DNA of 64,000 nt, taken from JADJWR01 sp963847675. GTDB taxonomy: Bacteria > Pseudomonadota > Gammaproteobacteria > Burkholderiales > Burkholderiaceae_F. The stretch covers positions 248,001 to 312,000 of the forward strand of contig CAWKAP010000004.1 of NCBI GenBank assembly GCA_963847675.1. Reading direction: 5' to 3'. The first letter of the stretch is position 1. Each line of letters opens with the position of its first letter. Under the pieces are notes generated by a model. The model searched no databases, was not told where the DNA came from, and saw only the letters and a program-made list of their open reading frames with translations. A program made the translations under genes and the position numbers. This document shows, piece by piece, positions 1-8,658 of this stretch.

Positions 1-1196
1 GACCGAGCGTCGCCAGCAGGCGGCGACGACCTGCATGCGGGCCGGGCTCAACGCGCTGCTGCTGCCGGCGCTGTCCGACCTGATCGAGGGGCGGGTGACG
101 ATCGAGAACATCCGCCGCATCAATCTCGAGGACCTGCTCGGCCGCGATGCGGTGCGCATCAACAGCGCCGAGGTCGGGACAGATGCTCGGCGGTGCCGTC
201 GTGATGGTCACCGGCGCCGGCGGCTCGATCGGCTCGGAGCTGTGCCGGCAGGTGGCGCGCTTCGCGCCGGCACGGCTGGTGTTCTACGAGCACAGCGAGT
301 TCGCGCTGTACCGGATCGGCGAGGAGTTCAGCGAGCTGTTTCCCGAGGTGCCGTTCGTGGGCTTCGTCGGCGACGTCAAGGATGCCTCGCGCGTGCGCGA
401 GGTGATCGCGGCGCAGCGGCCGGCGATCGTGTTTCACGCGGCGGCCTACAAGCACGTGCCGCTGATGGAACGCGACAACGCCTGGCAGGCGGTCAGGAAC
501 AACATCTTCGGCACGTACACGGTGGCGGCCGAGGCCGTTGCCGCGGGCGTCCCGCGCTTCGTGCTGATCTCCACCGACAAGGCCGTCAATCCCACCAACG
601 TGATGGGTGCGACCAAGCGGGTGGCCGAGATCGTCTGCCAGTCGCTGCAGCCGGCCGACCGCTCGACGCTGGTCAGCATGGTGCGCTTCGGCAACGTGCT
701 CGGCAGCGCCGGCAGCGTGATCCCCAAGTTCCAGGAACAGGTGGCGCGCGGCGGGCCGGTCACCGTCACGCACCCGGAGGCCACCCGTTACTTCATGTCG
801 ATTCCCGAGGCCTCGCAGCTCGTGCTGCAGGCGGCCGCGCTCGGTGTCGGCGGGCAGATCTTCGTGCTGGAGATGGGCCGGCCGGTGCGCATCCTCGACG
901 TGGCGCGCACGATCATTCAGCTCTGCGGCCGCAGCGAGGAGGACATCGAGATCCGCTTCGTCGGCCTGCGGCCGGGCGAGAAACTGCACGAGGAGGTGTT
1001 CAGCAGCGACGAGCTCACGGACCGCACGTCGCACCCGAGCGTCCGGGTGGCCAAGGCGCGACCGGTCGACGTCGCGGCGCTCGACGCGCTGCTGGCCGAC
1101 TTGGGTGTGCAGATCCGCAGCGACGGCGAGGCGCGCCACTTCCTGCGCACCTGGGTGCCGGAGTACGTCGAGGCGCCCGGTGACGAGACGGCCTAG
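1..1196 (+). CDS. Nucleotide-sugar 4,6-dehydratase/epimerase (WbpM/CapD class), 5' truncated, one frameshift
   Basis: This is the C-terminal part of a membrane-linked UDP-sugar dehydratase used for surface polysaccharide precursors. The Rossmann glycine motif VTGAGGSIGSELCRQ and the later SMVRFGNVLGSAGSVIPKF and RYFMSIPEA segments are typical. The upstream part (LPALSDLIEGRVTIENIRR, then LEDLLGRDAVRI) is in the frame of base 2, while everything from the Rossmann motif on is in the frame of base 147. Dropping one G from the GGG at 176-178 joins the two frames into one continuous family-like sequence (AEVGQMLGG). The gene starts before the window. It is followed by a WecA-like transferase, which fits a polysaccharide cluster. 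A real pseudogene is possible but a one-base sequence error is simpler. Confidence 0.85.
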
Positions 1197-1272
1197 GCAC
1201 GGCGTCCGAGGCGGGCGCCGCGGAGCGCTCCCTGCATAATCGCGGCGAGTCGCCTGTCCGGTTCCGCTTCGA

Positions 1273-2328
1273 GTGGCCTTCTTGGCTCCGCCCCTTTTTG
1301 CGTTCCTTCTGACCGCACTGCTGATCGTGTTGCTGCGCCGGCCCGCGCAGCGGCTGCGCCTGCTCGATCATCCCGGCGGGCGAAAGCGCCACAGCGAGTC
1401 GGTTCCGGTGACCGGCGGCATCGCGCTCGCCCTGGGGTTCTTCCTCTCGCTGGTGGCTTTTTCCGGTGCGCTGGCCGAGGTCGCGGTCTTCCTGGCGCTG
1501 ATGGCCGTGCTGGCGGTCGTCGGCGTGATCGACGATCTGGTCGAGGCCTCGCCGCGCGCCAAGCTGGGCGTGCAGCTTCTCGCCGCGGTGCTGATGACGA
1601 CGTGGGGCGAGCACCGCCTGGTCGATCTCGGCGACCTGTTCGGCCGTGGCCCGCTGCGACTCGACGGCGGGTCGATTCCGTTCACCGTCTTTGCGACGCT
1701 GGCCGTGGTCAACGGGATCAACATGCTCGACGGGATCGACGGCCTCGCCGGCGGTCTGGTCGCGGTGATGCTCGGCTACCTCGCCATCTTCGCCTTCTGG
1801 CTCGGCGAAGCCGAATCGGTATCGGTCATCGCGACCCTGCTCGGCGCGCTGGCCGGCTTCCTGCTCTTCAACCTGCCGCATCCGTGGCGCGGCGCGCGGC
1901 GAACGTTCATGGGCGATGCCGGCAGCCTGGTGCTCGGCTTCGCCGTGGCCTGGTTCACCATCGACCTGACGCAGCAGCGAGACGTGGCCGTGCCCCCGGT
2001 CGTGATGCTGTGGGTCGTCGGGCTGGTGCTGTTCGACCTGTTCACCGTCACCGTGCGGCGGCTGCTGCGGCGGCGCAGCCCCGTCGCGGCCGACCGCGCC
2101 CACATTCATCACCTGCTGCAGCGCTGCGGTCTGTCGGACAGAGGCGCGTTGGCGCTGTTGATCGCCGCCAACGCGCTGCTCGGCGCAATCGGTGCCGTCG
2201 GCTGGCGCGCCGGTGTGTCCGAGCCCGCCCTCTTCGCGGCCTACGTCGCGCTCGGCCTTGCCTACTTCGCCGTATTCATCAAGGCGGGCTGGCTGCTGCG
2301 CCGCTGCCGCAGGGCCGCCTTGCGCTAG
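1273..2328 (+). CDS. WecA/MraY-family undecaprenyl-phosphate sugar-1-phosphate transferase
   Basis: A 351-residue polytopic membrane protein of glycosyltransferase family 4. It should transfer a sugar-1-phosphate to undecaprenyl phosphate on the inner face of the cytoplasmic membrane and so start O-antigen or other glycan synthesis. Visible signatures are DHPGGRKRH near the N-terminus, DDL near residue 80, NMLDGIDGLAGG around 150, FMGDAGSLVLGF around 215 and the HIHHLL motif around 275. Many hydrophobic stretches alternate with these loops. The start is GTG. Its TAG stop overlaps the TAG of the convergent mnmA gene inside one CTAG. The upstream dehydratase gene supports a role in polysaccharide assembly. 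The sugar substrate cannot be told from sequence alone. Confidence 0.9.
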   Translation: MAFLAPPLFAFLLTALLIVLLRRPAQRLRLLDHPGGRKRHSESVPVTGGIALALGFFLSLVAFSGALAEVAVFLALMAVLAVVGVIDDLVEASPRAKLGVQLLAAVLMTTWGEHRLVDLGDLFGRGPLRLDGGSIPFTVFATLAVVNGINMLDGIDGLAGGLVAVMLGYLAIFAFWLGEAESVSVIATLLGALAGFLLFNLPHPWRGARRTFMGDAGSLVLGFAVAWFTIDLTQQRDVAVPPVVMLWVVGLVLFDLFTVTVRRLLRRRSPVAADRAHIHHLLQRCGLSDRGALALLIAANALLGAIGAVGWRAGVSEPALFAAYVALGLAYFAVFIKAGWLLRRCRRAALR

Positions 2329-3435
2329 ACCGGCGCGGGCTCTGCCTGCCGCGCTTCGACCCGGTCGATGACGCCGCCCCCGAGGCAGCGCTCCGCCTCG
2401 TACAGCACGGCAGACTGCCCCGGCGTCGCCGCCCATTGCGGCGAATCGAAGGCGAGCGAGAAGCGCGTGCCCTCCACGCGGGTCACGGTGCAGGTCGCGT
2501 CGGCCTGCCGGTAGCGGGTCTTGGCGGTCAGCCGCGTGCCGGCGGCGGGCGGCTCGCCACCGATCCAGGCGGCATCGGCGGCAACCAGCCGGCTCGCCAG
2601 CAGCCACGGGTGCTCGTGGCCCTGCACGATCCACAGCGTGTTGGTCGCCATGTCCTTGCGGGCGACGAACCACGGCTCGCCGGAGCCTTCGCGCGTGCCG
2701 CCGACGCCGATGCCCTTGCGCTGGCCGAGCGTGTAGAAGGCGAGCCCGACGTGCTCGCCGACCACCTTGCCGTCCGGCGTGCGGATCGGCCCGGGCTTCA
2801 GCGGCAGGTAGCGGTTGAGGAACTCGCGGAACGGCCGTTCGCCGATGAAGCAGATCCCGGTGGAGTCGCGCTTTGCCGCATTCGGCAGGCCGATCTCGCT
2901 GGCGATGCGCCGCACGTCCGACTTGTGCAGGTGGCCGACGGGAAACAGCGTCCTTGCCAGCTGGCCCTGGTTCAACCGGTGCAGGAAGTAGCTCTGGTCC
3001 TTGGTCGGATCGACGCCGCGCAGCAGTTCGAAGCGGCCATCGTGCCCTTGCACGCGGGCGTAGTGCCCGGTGGCGATGTGCGCGGCCCCGAGGCGCAGCG
3101 CGTGATCGAGAAAGGCCTTGAACTTGATCTCGGCGTTGCACAGCACGTCGGGGTTGGGCGTGCGACCGGCCGAATACTCGGCGAGAAAACTGGCGAAGAC
3201 GCGCTCGCGGTACTCGGCGGCAAAGTTGACTGCCTCGAGGTCGATGCCGAGCACGTCGGCGACCGAGGCGGCGTCGATCCAGTCCTGCCTCGACGAGCAG
3301 TGCTCGTCGTTGTCGTCTTCCCAGTTCTTCATGAACAGGCCGACGACCTCGTAGCCCTGCTGTCTTGAGCAGGTACGCGGCAACCGACGAGTCGACGCCG
3401 CCGGAAAGGCCGACCACGACGCGCGGTTGGGTCAT
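2325..3435 (-). CDS. mnmA: tRNA-specific 2-thiouridylase MnmA, with one frameshift near the N-terminus
   Basis: MnmA thiolates U34 of Glu, Gln and Lys tRNAs using ATP and a sulfur relay. The N-terminus starts at ATG 3433-3435 and carries the PP-loop GLSGGVDSSVAAYLL. After LLK the frame breaks: the rest (QQGYEVVGLFMKNWEDD onward) lies one base away. Removing the single T at 3363 (A on the coding strand) restores LLKQQGYEVVGLF, the expected family sequence. Catalytic cysteines are seen in NPDVLCNAEIKF and STGICFIGE. The repaired protein would be about 369 residues, the usual size. The start ATG overlaps the stop of the upstream nudix gene as ATGA, so the two are translationally coupled, as in the E. 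coli nudJ-mnmA pair. Confidence 0.9.
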
Positions 3436-4013
3436 TTCGAACTTGTCGTCCCGGCGCAGGCCGGGACCCAATCTGCGGCGCCGTGAACTTGGGCCCCGGC
3501 CTGCGCCGGCGACGGGGCGACGATCGGGGCGACGCTTGGGAGGAGCGCCGAGGGGTGCGTGAACAGCAGATCGATCGGGAACCGCGCCCCGCGCAGATAG
3601 TCGTCGACGCAGCGCTGCACGAGTGGGCTGCGCTGCTGCGCAGCGCGTGCCGCGATTTCCTCGCGCGTCAGCCACAGCGTGCGCAGGATGCCATCGTCCA
3701 GCGCGCGTCCTGAGTCCTGAGTACCAAGCTCGCCGCAGAACGCGAAGCGCAGGTAGGTCGTCGTGTTACCGAGCGGCTGCGATGCGGCGCGCCATAGATA
3801 CACGCCGACAAGGTGCGTGGGCGTGAACGTGAACGCCGTCTCCTCCAGCGTCTCGCGCGCAGCGGCGGCGAGCAGGCTTTCGCCCGGATCGAGGTGGCCC
3901 GCCGGCTGGTTCAGGCGAACGCCGTCATCGGTCTGCTCTTCGACCAGCAGGAAGCGGCCGTCTCGCTCGATGACGGCGGCCACGGTGACCGACGGTTTCC
4001 ACGGATCCGGCAT
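3432..4013 (-). CDS. nudJ: Nudix hydrolase, NudJ-like, with repeat-derived C-terminus
   Basis: A 193-residue nudix protein. The nudix box is GHLDPGESLLAAAARETLEE around residues 39-58, with conserved Gly, Glu, Arg-Glu and Glu-Glu positions. NudJ proteins hydrolyse nucleotide and thiamine pyrophosphates and are usually near 150 residues. The last 30 or so residues (PAQAGAQVHG, then WVPACAGTT) are translated from an inverted-repeat element at 3448-3513, so the reading frame appears to have been lengthened by that element. The stop still overlaps the mnmA ATG. Position directly upstream of mnmA supports the NudJ assignment; the exact substrate is inferred only. Confidence 0.8.
   Translation of the reverse strand: MPDPWKPSVTVAAVIERDGRFLLVEEQTDDGVRLNQPAGHLDPGESLLAAAARETLEETAFTFTPTHLVGVYLWRAASQPLGNTTTYLRFAFCGELGTQDSGRALDDGILRTLWLTREEIAARAAQQRSPLVQRCVDDYLRGARFPIDLLFTHPSALLPSVAPIVAPSPAQAGAQVHGAADWVPACAGTTSSK
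3448..3513. repeat. REP/MITE-like inverted repeat inside the nudJ 3' end
   Basis: Two arms of about 24 bases, GTCCCGGCGCAGGCCGGGAC plus CCAA at 3448-3471 and its near reverse complement at 3489-3513, enclose a short loop. Translation gives the PAQAGAQ / PACAGTT type of peptide commonly produced by dispersed repeats in betaproteobacteria and Neisseria relatives. A related element lies at 5278-5378. Confidence 0.7.
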
Positions 4014-4132
4014 GTTTTTCCAGGGCAGGCGCTAGCCGCGCCGGTGGATGGGATGGGACAATCGCGTAAATTCTAGTCAGCCTGGCCGGCGCCATCGGCC
4101 TCGCGGCGCAAGAAACAAGCAGGGAGACCTCC

Positions 4133-5254
4133 ATGCAGATCGGGGTGCCGGCCGAGACGAGGCCGGGCGAGACGCGCGTTGCCGCGACCGCCGAAACGGT
4201 AAAGAAGCTGGTCGCTGGCAAGCATTCGGTGCTCGTTCAGTCGGGCGCGGGGCTCGCGGCCAGCCAGACCGACGAGATGTACGCGGCCGCCGGCGCGCAG
4301 GTTGGCTCGGCGGCGCAGGCGCTCGGCGCCGAGATGGTGCTGAAGGTACGCCTGCCGACAGCCGAGGAACTCGGGCAGATGAGCAAGGGCGCGGTGCTGA
4401 TCGGCATGCTCGAGCCGTTCAACGCCGACGGCATCGCGGCGATGAACGCGGCGGGCCTGACCGCGTTTGCCCTGGAAGCCGCGCCACGCACCACGCGGGC
4501 GCAGAGCATGGACGTGCTGTCGTCGCAGGCCAACATCGCCGGCTACAAGGCGGTGCTGCTCGCCGCGAATACGTACGGCCGCCTGATGCCGATGATGATG
4601 ACGGCCGCCGGCACGATCAAGGCGGCGCGCGTGGTGATCCTCGGTGCCGGAGTGGCCGGCCTGCAGGCGATCGCCACCGCCAAGCGGCTCGGCGCGGTGA
4701 TCGAGGCCTCCGACGTGCGACCGGCGGTCAAGGAGCAGATCGAATCGCTCGGCGCGAAGTTCATCGACGTGCCGTTCGAGACCGACGAGGAGCGTGAGAT
4801 CGCCAAGGGCGTCGGAGGTTATGCCCGGCCGATGCCGGAAGCGTGGATGAAGCGGCAGGCCGCCGAGGTGGCCAAGCGCATCGCGCAGGCGGATATCGTG
4901 ATCACGACTGCGCTGATTCCCGGGCGGAAGGCGCCGGTGCTGGTCACTGAAGCGATGGTGCAGTCGATGAAGCCCGGCTCGGTGATCCTCGACATGGCGG
5001 TCGAACAGGGCGGCAACTGCGAGATCGCCGAACTCGGAAAGACCGTGACGAAGCACCATGTGCACATCATCGGCGTGCCCAACCTGCCGGCGACGGTACC
5101 GGCCGACAGTTCCGCGCTGTACGCGCGCAACCTGCTCGACTTCCTGAAGCTGGTCGTCGACAAGGAAGGCAAGCTCGCGGTGAACCTCGAAGACGACATC
5201 GTCGCCGCGTGCCTGATGTGCATGGGCGGCGAGATCCGGCGGAAGGGCGCGTGA
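4133..5254 (+). CDS. pntAA: NAD(P) transhydrogenase subunit alpha part 1 (PntAA)
   Basis: A 373-residue soluble NAD(H)-binding subunit of the proton-translocating transhydrogenase, which makes NADPH from NADH using the proton motive force. It opens with MQIGVPAETRPGETRVAAT, typical of the AlaDH/PNT N-terminal domain, and has RAQSMDVLSSQANIAGYKAV around 125-144 and the nucleotide-binding VVILGAGVAGLQAIATAKRLG around 167-187. The length matches the split form, in which the membrane part is a separate gene (pntAB, here at 6473). An AGGGAGAC ribosome site precedes the ATG. Three more genes follow in the same direction, ending with pntB. Confidence 0.96.
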   Translation: MQIGVPAETRPGETRVAATAETVKKLVAGKHSVLVQSGAGLAASQTDEMYAAAGAQVGSAAQALGAEMVLKVRLPTAEELGQMSKGAVLIGMLEPFNADGIAAMNAAGLTAFALEAAPRTTRAQSMDVLSSQANIAGYKAVLLAANTYGRLMPMMMTAAGTIKAARVVILGAGVAGLQAIATAKRLGAVIEASDVRPAVKEQIESLGAKFIDVPFETDEEREIAKGVGGYARPMPEAWMKRQAAEVAKRIAQADIVITTALIPGRKAPVLVTEAMVQSMKPGSVILDMAVEQGGNCEIAELGKTVTKHHVHIIGVPNLPATVPADSSALYARNLLDFLKLVVDKEGKLAVNLEDDIVAACLMCMGGEIRRKGA

Positions 5255-5277
5255 GGCGCTTGCGCAGCGCCGAAGTG

Positions 5278-5378
5278 TCATTCCCGCGGAGGCGGGAATC
5301 CAAGGCCGCTTGCGTGTTCCGTGCTGCAATCCTTGAACGTCGCGCAAGTGCAGGGGTTGCCGCTTGCGCGGGGACGAC
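5278..5378. repeat. Dispersed inverted repeat of the CCCGCGGAGGCGGG type
   Basis: The left end reads GTCATTCCCGCGGAGGCGGG followed by AATCCA, the well-known end of dispersed repeats in betaproteobacteria; the right end near 5353-5378 (ttgccgcttgcgcggggacgac) is its imperfect reverse complement. The element fills the gap between pntAA and the next gene and supplies the bases just before that gene's likely GTG start. Confidence 0.7.
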
Positions 5379-5380
5379 AC

Positions 5381-6463
5381 GTGACCGTGCCGCGCAGCAC
5401 TGACCTGATCCGCCAGCGGGCCGCGCGGCTGGCGTCGCTGCTCGGCATCGAGCAGGCCATCGTCGGCGGGCCGATGGCCGGCGTGAACACGCCGGAACTC
5501 GCTGCTGCCGTATCCAACGCCGGGGGGCTTGGCTCGATCGGCTGCGGGATGATGAGCCCCGAGCAGATCGAAGCGGCGATCGGGCGCATCCGTGAACTCA
5601 CGGACCGCCCGTTCGCGGTCAACCTGTTCATCACGCCGCACGCGGCTGCGGACGAGGCGCAGATCCTGCGCATGCAGGCCAGGCTCGCCCGCTATCGCAC
5701 CGAACTCGGCCTGCCGCGCGGCAGGATCCCGTCGACATTCGCGCCGGACTTCACGGCGCAGTTCGACGCTGTCCTGGGTGCGCGCGTGCCGGTGTTCTCG
5801 TTCACCTTCGGCGCGCTCGACGCTCCGCGTCTCGAGGCGCTACATGCGCAGGGTGTCAAGGTGATCGGCACCGCGACCTGCGTGCAGGAGGCAGTGCAGC
5901 TTGCCGGACTCGGCTGCGATGCGGTCGTCGCGTCAGGGATCGAGGCCGGCGGCCATCGCGCCACCTTTGCCGTGCCCGCGGAGGCGGCGCAGGTCGGGCT
6001 GTTCGCACTTCTCCCGCAGGCCGCGGCGGCGGTGGAAGTGCCTCTGATCGCTGCCGGCGGCGTGATGACCGCCGAGCAGATCGCGGCCGCGCTGCTGCTC
6101 GGCGCGAGCGGGGTTCAGCTGGGCAGCGCGTTGCTGCGATCGCCGGAGTGCGGCGCTTCGGACGCTTACAAGGCGGCTCTGGTCGGGCTGGGCGACACGG
6201 GCACGCGGCTGACGCGCGCCTTCAGCGGGCGCTGGGCGCGCGGTGCGGTCAACCGCTTCATGCAGGAGATCGACGCCGCCGGCGACATTCCCGACTATCC
6301 GATCCAGAACCGCCTGACCCAGGACCTGCGTGCGGCGGCCAATGCGCAAGGCAGGGCCGAGTACGTTTCGCTGTGGGCCGGGCAGGCAGCCGGCCTCGCG
6401 GCCAACGATCCCGCCGGCGAGATCGTGCGCCGGCTGCAGCGCGAACTCGAAGAACTTCTGTAG
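5381..6463 (+). CDS. Nitronate monooxygenase / 2-nitropropane dioxygenase-family flavoprotein
   Basis: An FMN-dependent TIM-barrel protein of about 360 residues. The family signature is visible: VGGPMAGVNTPELAAAVSNAGGLGSIG near the N-terminus, AVNLFI, then VVASGIEAGGHRATF (the AGGHR substrate and flavin region) and VPLIAAGGVM, followed by LLGASGVQLGSALL, the phosphate-binding end of the barrel. Family members oxidise alkyl nitronates or act as enoyl reductases. The open frame extends back to 5321, but that part is repeat sequence; GTG 5381, preceded by a GGGGA, is the better start. It sits between pntAA and pntAB, ten bases before pntAB, so it is likely transcribed with the transhydrogenase. 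Confidence 0.88.
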   Translation: MTVPRSTDLIRQRAARLASLLGIEQAIVGGPMAGVNTPELAAAVSNAGGLGSIGCGMMSPEQIEAAIGRIRELTDRPFAVNLFITPHAAADEAQILRMQARLARYRTELGLPRGRIPSTFAPDFTAQFDAVLGARVPVFSFTFGALDAPRLEALHAQGVKVIGTATCVQEAVQLAGLGCDAVVASGIEAGGHRATFAVPAEAAQVGLFALLPQAAAAVEVPLIAAGGVMTAEQIAAALLLGASGVQLGSALLRSPECGASDAYKAALVGLGDTGTRLTRAFSGRWARGAVNRFMQEIDAAGDIPDYPIQNRLTQDLRAAANAQGRAEYVSLWAGQAAGLAANDPAGEIVRRLQRELEELL

Positions 6464-6472
6464 GAGCACACC

Positions 6473-6787
6473 GTGGAAGCCGTCAACCCCACCGTCATCA
6501 ACCTGATCATCTTCGTGCTCGCCATCTACGTCGGCTACCACGTGGTGTGGAACGTCACGCCGGCGCTGCACACGCCGCTGATGAGCGTCACAAATGCGAT
6601 CTCGGCGATCATCATCGTCGGCGCGATGCTGGCGGCGGCGCTCACTGAAACCGTGCTTGGGAAGAGCATGGGCGTGCTGGCGGTCGCGCTGGCGGCGGTG
6701 AACGTCTTCGGCGGCTTCCTGGTCACGCGTCGAATGCTGGAAATGTTCAAGAAGAAGGCGCCGAAAGCAGAGAAGGGCGAAAAGTGA
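6473..6787 (+). CDS. pntAB: NAD(P) transhydrogenase subunit alpha part 2 (PntAB)
   Basis: A 104-residue membrane subunit that forms part of the proton channel of the transhydrogenase. It has three hydrophobic segments: LIIFVLAIYVGYHVVWNV, ISAIIIVGAMLAAAL and MGVLAVALAAVNVFGGFL. A cytoplasmic tail RRMLEMFKKKAPKAEKGEK is typical of split PntAB proteins. The start is GTG after TAGGAGCACACC. It lies ten bases downstream of the flavoprotein gene and about 80 bases upstream of pntB, from which it is separated by an inverted repeat. Confidence 0.95.
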   Translation: MEAVNPTVINLIIFVLAIYVGYHVVWNVTPALHTPLMSVTNAISAIIIVGAMLAAALTETVLGKSMGVLAVALAAVNVFGGFLVTRRMLEMFKKKAPKAEKGEK

Positions 6788-6850
6788 AACGTGAAACATC
6801 GAGGAAGTCCGCGATAGCCCAACCTTCACATTTCACCCTTCACGTTTCAC
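6784..6850. repeat. GTGAAACGTGAAAC-type inverted repeat between pntAB and pntB
   Basis: GTGAAACGTGAA at 6784-6795 is repeated as its exact reverse complement TTCACGTTTCAC at 6839-6850, with further partial copies (CACATTTCACCC) in between. It could form a long hairpin in the mRNA between the two genes. No T-run follows, so it is not an evident terminator. Confidence 0.75.
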
Positions 6851-6869
6851 CGGCCCGGAGGGCCAGAGC

Positions 6870-8294
6870 ATGAGCCTGAACGTCGTCATCCTGCTGTACC
6901 TGGTCGCCTCGGTGTTCTTCATCCAGGCCCTGAAGGGCCTGTCGCATCCGACCACCTCCCGCCTTGGCAACGTGTTCGGCATGGTCGGCATGGCCATTGC
7001 GATCTTCACTACCGTCGCGCTCGTCTACAAGCTGGCGCCGGAGATCGCCACCATCGGCATGGGCTGGATCCTCGTCGGCCTGGTGGTCGGCGGCGGCATC
7101 GGCACCTACATCGCGCGCACGGTCGAGATGACCAAGATGCCCGAGATGGTCGCCTTCATGCACTCGATGATCGGCCTGGCCGCGGTGTTCATCGCCGTTG
7201 CCGCGGTGGCCGAGCCGTGGGCGTTCAACATCGTCGAGCACGGCGGGCCGATTCCGCTCGGCAACCGGGTCGAGCTGTTCATCGGCGCGTTCGTCGGCGC
7301 GATCACCTTCTCCGGGTCGGTGATCGCCTTCGGCAAACTGGCCGGCCGCTACAAGCTGCGCGTGTTCAAGAGCGCGCCGGTGACTTTTCCGGGCCAGCAC
7401 ATGCTGAACCTGGCACTGGCCATCGCCATGCTGGTCTTCGGCCTGTGGTTCGCCGGCACGCAGCAGTGGCTGCCGTTCTGGGCGATGCTCGCCATCGCGT
7501 TCGTGCTCGGCGTGCTGATCATCATCCCGATCGGCGGCGCCGACATGCCGGTGGTGGTGTCGATGCTGAACAGCTACTCCGGCTGGGCCGCGGCGGGCAT
7601 CGGCTTCTCGCTGAACAACTCGATGCTGATCATCGCCGGGTCGTTGGTGGGTTCATCGGGCGCGATCCTCAGTTACATCATGTGCAAGGCGATGAACCGC
7701 TCGTTCTTCAACGTGATCCTCGGTGGCTTCGGCCAGGAGAGCGGCGTTGCGGCAGTGGCGGGAGAGCAGCGTCCGGTCAAGTCGGGCTCGCCCGACGACG
7801 CGGCTTTCCTGATGGCCAATGCGGAGAGCGTGGTCATCGTGCCTGGCTACGGGCTGGCCGTGGCGCGCGCGCAGCATCCGCTGAAGGAACTCGCCGACAA
7901 GCTGATCGAGAAAGGCATCCGGGTGCGCTATGCGATCCACCCGGTGGCGGGGCGGATGCCCGGGCACATGAACGTGCTGCTGGCCGAGGCCGAGGTGCCC
8001 TACGACCAGGTTTTCGAGATGGAAGACATCAACTCCGAGTTCAGCGACACCGACGTCGTGCTCGTGCTGGGTGCCAACGACGTGGTGAACCCGGCTGCGA
8101 AGGACCCGAAGTCGGCGATCGCCGGCATGCCGATCCTCGAGGCCTACAAGGCGCGGCAGATCATCGTCAACAAGCGTTCGATGGCCGCCGGCTACGCCGG
8201 CCTGGACAACGAGCTTTTCTACATGGACAAGACGATGATGGTCTTCGGCGACGCCAAGAAGGTCGTCGAGGACATGGTCAAGGGCGTCCAGTGA
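6870..8294 (+). CDS. pntB: NAD(P) transhydrogenase subunit beta (PntB)
   Basis: A 474-residue membrane protein that carries most of the proton channel and the C-terminal NADP(H)-binding domain. The N-terminal half is a run of hydrophobic helices; the region IPIGGADMPVVVSMLNSYSG is the conserved channel motif. The C-terminal domain shows ESVVIVPGYGLAVARAQHPL, YAIHPVAGRMPGHMNVLLAEA and VLGANDVVNPAA, all expected for NADP binding. An AGGGCCAGAGC region precedes the ATG. It completes the transhydrogenase operon started at pntAA. Confidence 0.97.
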   Translation: MSLNVVILLYLVASVFFIQALKGLSHPTTSRLGNVFGMVGMAIAIFTTVALVYKLAPEIATIGMGWILVGLVVGGGIGTYIARTVEMTKMPEMVAFMHSMIGLAAVFIAVAAVAEPWAFNIVEHGGPIPLGNRVELFIGAFVGAITFSGSVIAFGKLAGRYKLRVFKSAPVTFPGQHMLNLALAIAMLVFGLWFAGTQQWLPFWAMLAIAFVLGVLIIIPIGGADMPVVVSMLNSYSGWAAAGIGFSLNNSMLIIAGSLVGSSGAILSYIMCKAMNRSFFNVILGGFGQESGVAAVAGEQRPVKSGSPDDAAFLMANAESVVIVPGYGLAVARAQHPLKELADKLIEKGIRVRYAIHPVAGRMPGHMNVLLAEAEVPYDQVFEMEDINSEFSDTDVVLVLGANDVVNPAAKDPKSAIAGMPILEAYKARQIIVNKRSMAAGYAGLDNELFYMDKTMMVFGDAKKVVEDMVKGVQ

Positions 8295-8337
8295 CCGCCG
8301 AAGTCCGCGGCGACCGCGAGCGGCCCGACACGCGGCT

Positions 8338-8544
8338 TCAGGCCTTGGCCTGCCCGGACTTGCTCTCGCAGGTGCTCCAGCCGAATGGCAGGTAGGCCAG
8401 GCAGAAGCGGAACAGCCCCGTAGCCAGGACCAGAACGCCGATGTAGCCCCAGGCGCCGATGACGTTCAGCGCCGCAAGCACGATCAGCAGCGCGCCGACG
8501 GCAATGCGCAGGATGCGGTCGATGCCGCCTACGTTGGCTTTCAT
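8338..8544 (-). CDS. DUF2892 (YgaP-type) small membrane protein
   Basis: A 68-residue protein beginning MKANVGGIDRILRIAVGALL, the typical start of DUF2892 proteins, with two hydrophobic helices (LRIAVGALLIVLAALNVIGAW and IGVLVLATGLFRFCLAYL). A clear GGAGGG ribosome site precedes the ATG. The family is often found fused or next to rhodanese domains, but none is adjacent here. The function is unknown. It is convergent with pntB. Confidence 0.85.
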   Translation of the reverse strand: MKANVGGIDRILRIAVGALLIVLAALNVIGAWGYIGVLVLATGLFRFCLAYLPFGWSTCESKSGQAKA

Positions 8545-8658
8545 CGTTTTCCCTCCAAGGAAGCGCCGGACAGATTATCGTCCAATGGGTTCGCGCCAAG
8601 CTGCTGACGGTAGGTTATCAGTGTTGTGTCACGAACCGAAGTCGACCGGAGACTGCAG

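Noticed and set aside
1015..3675. An 886-codon minus-strand open frame across the WecA-like gene
   Set aside because: Only its MTQPRVVVGLSGG segment is real (the mnmA N-terminus); the rest is antisense to well-supported genes.
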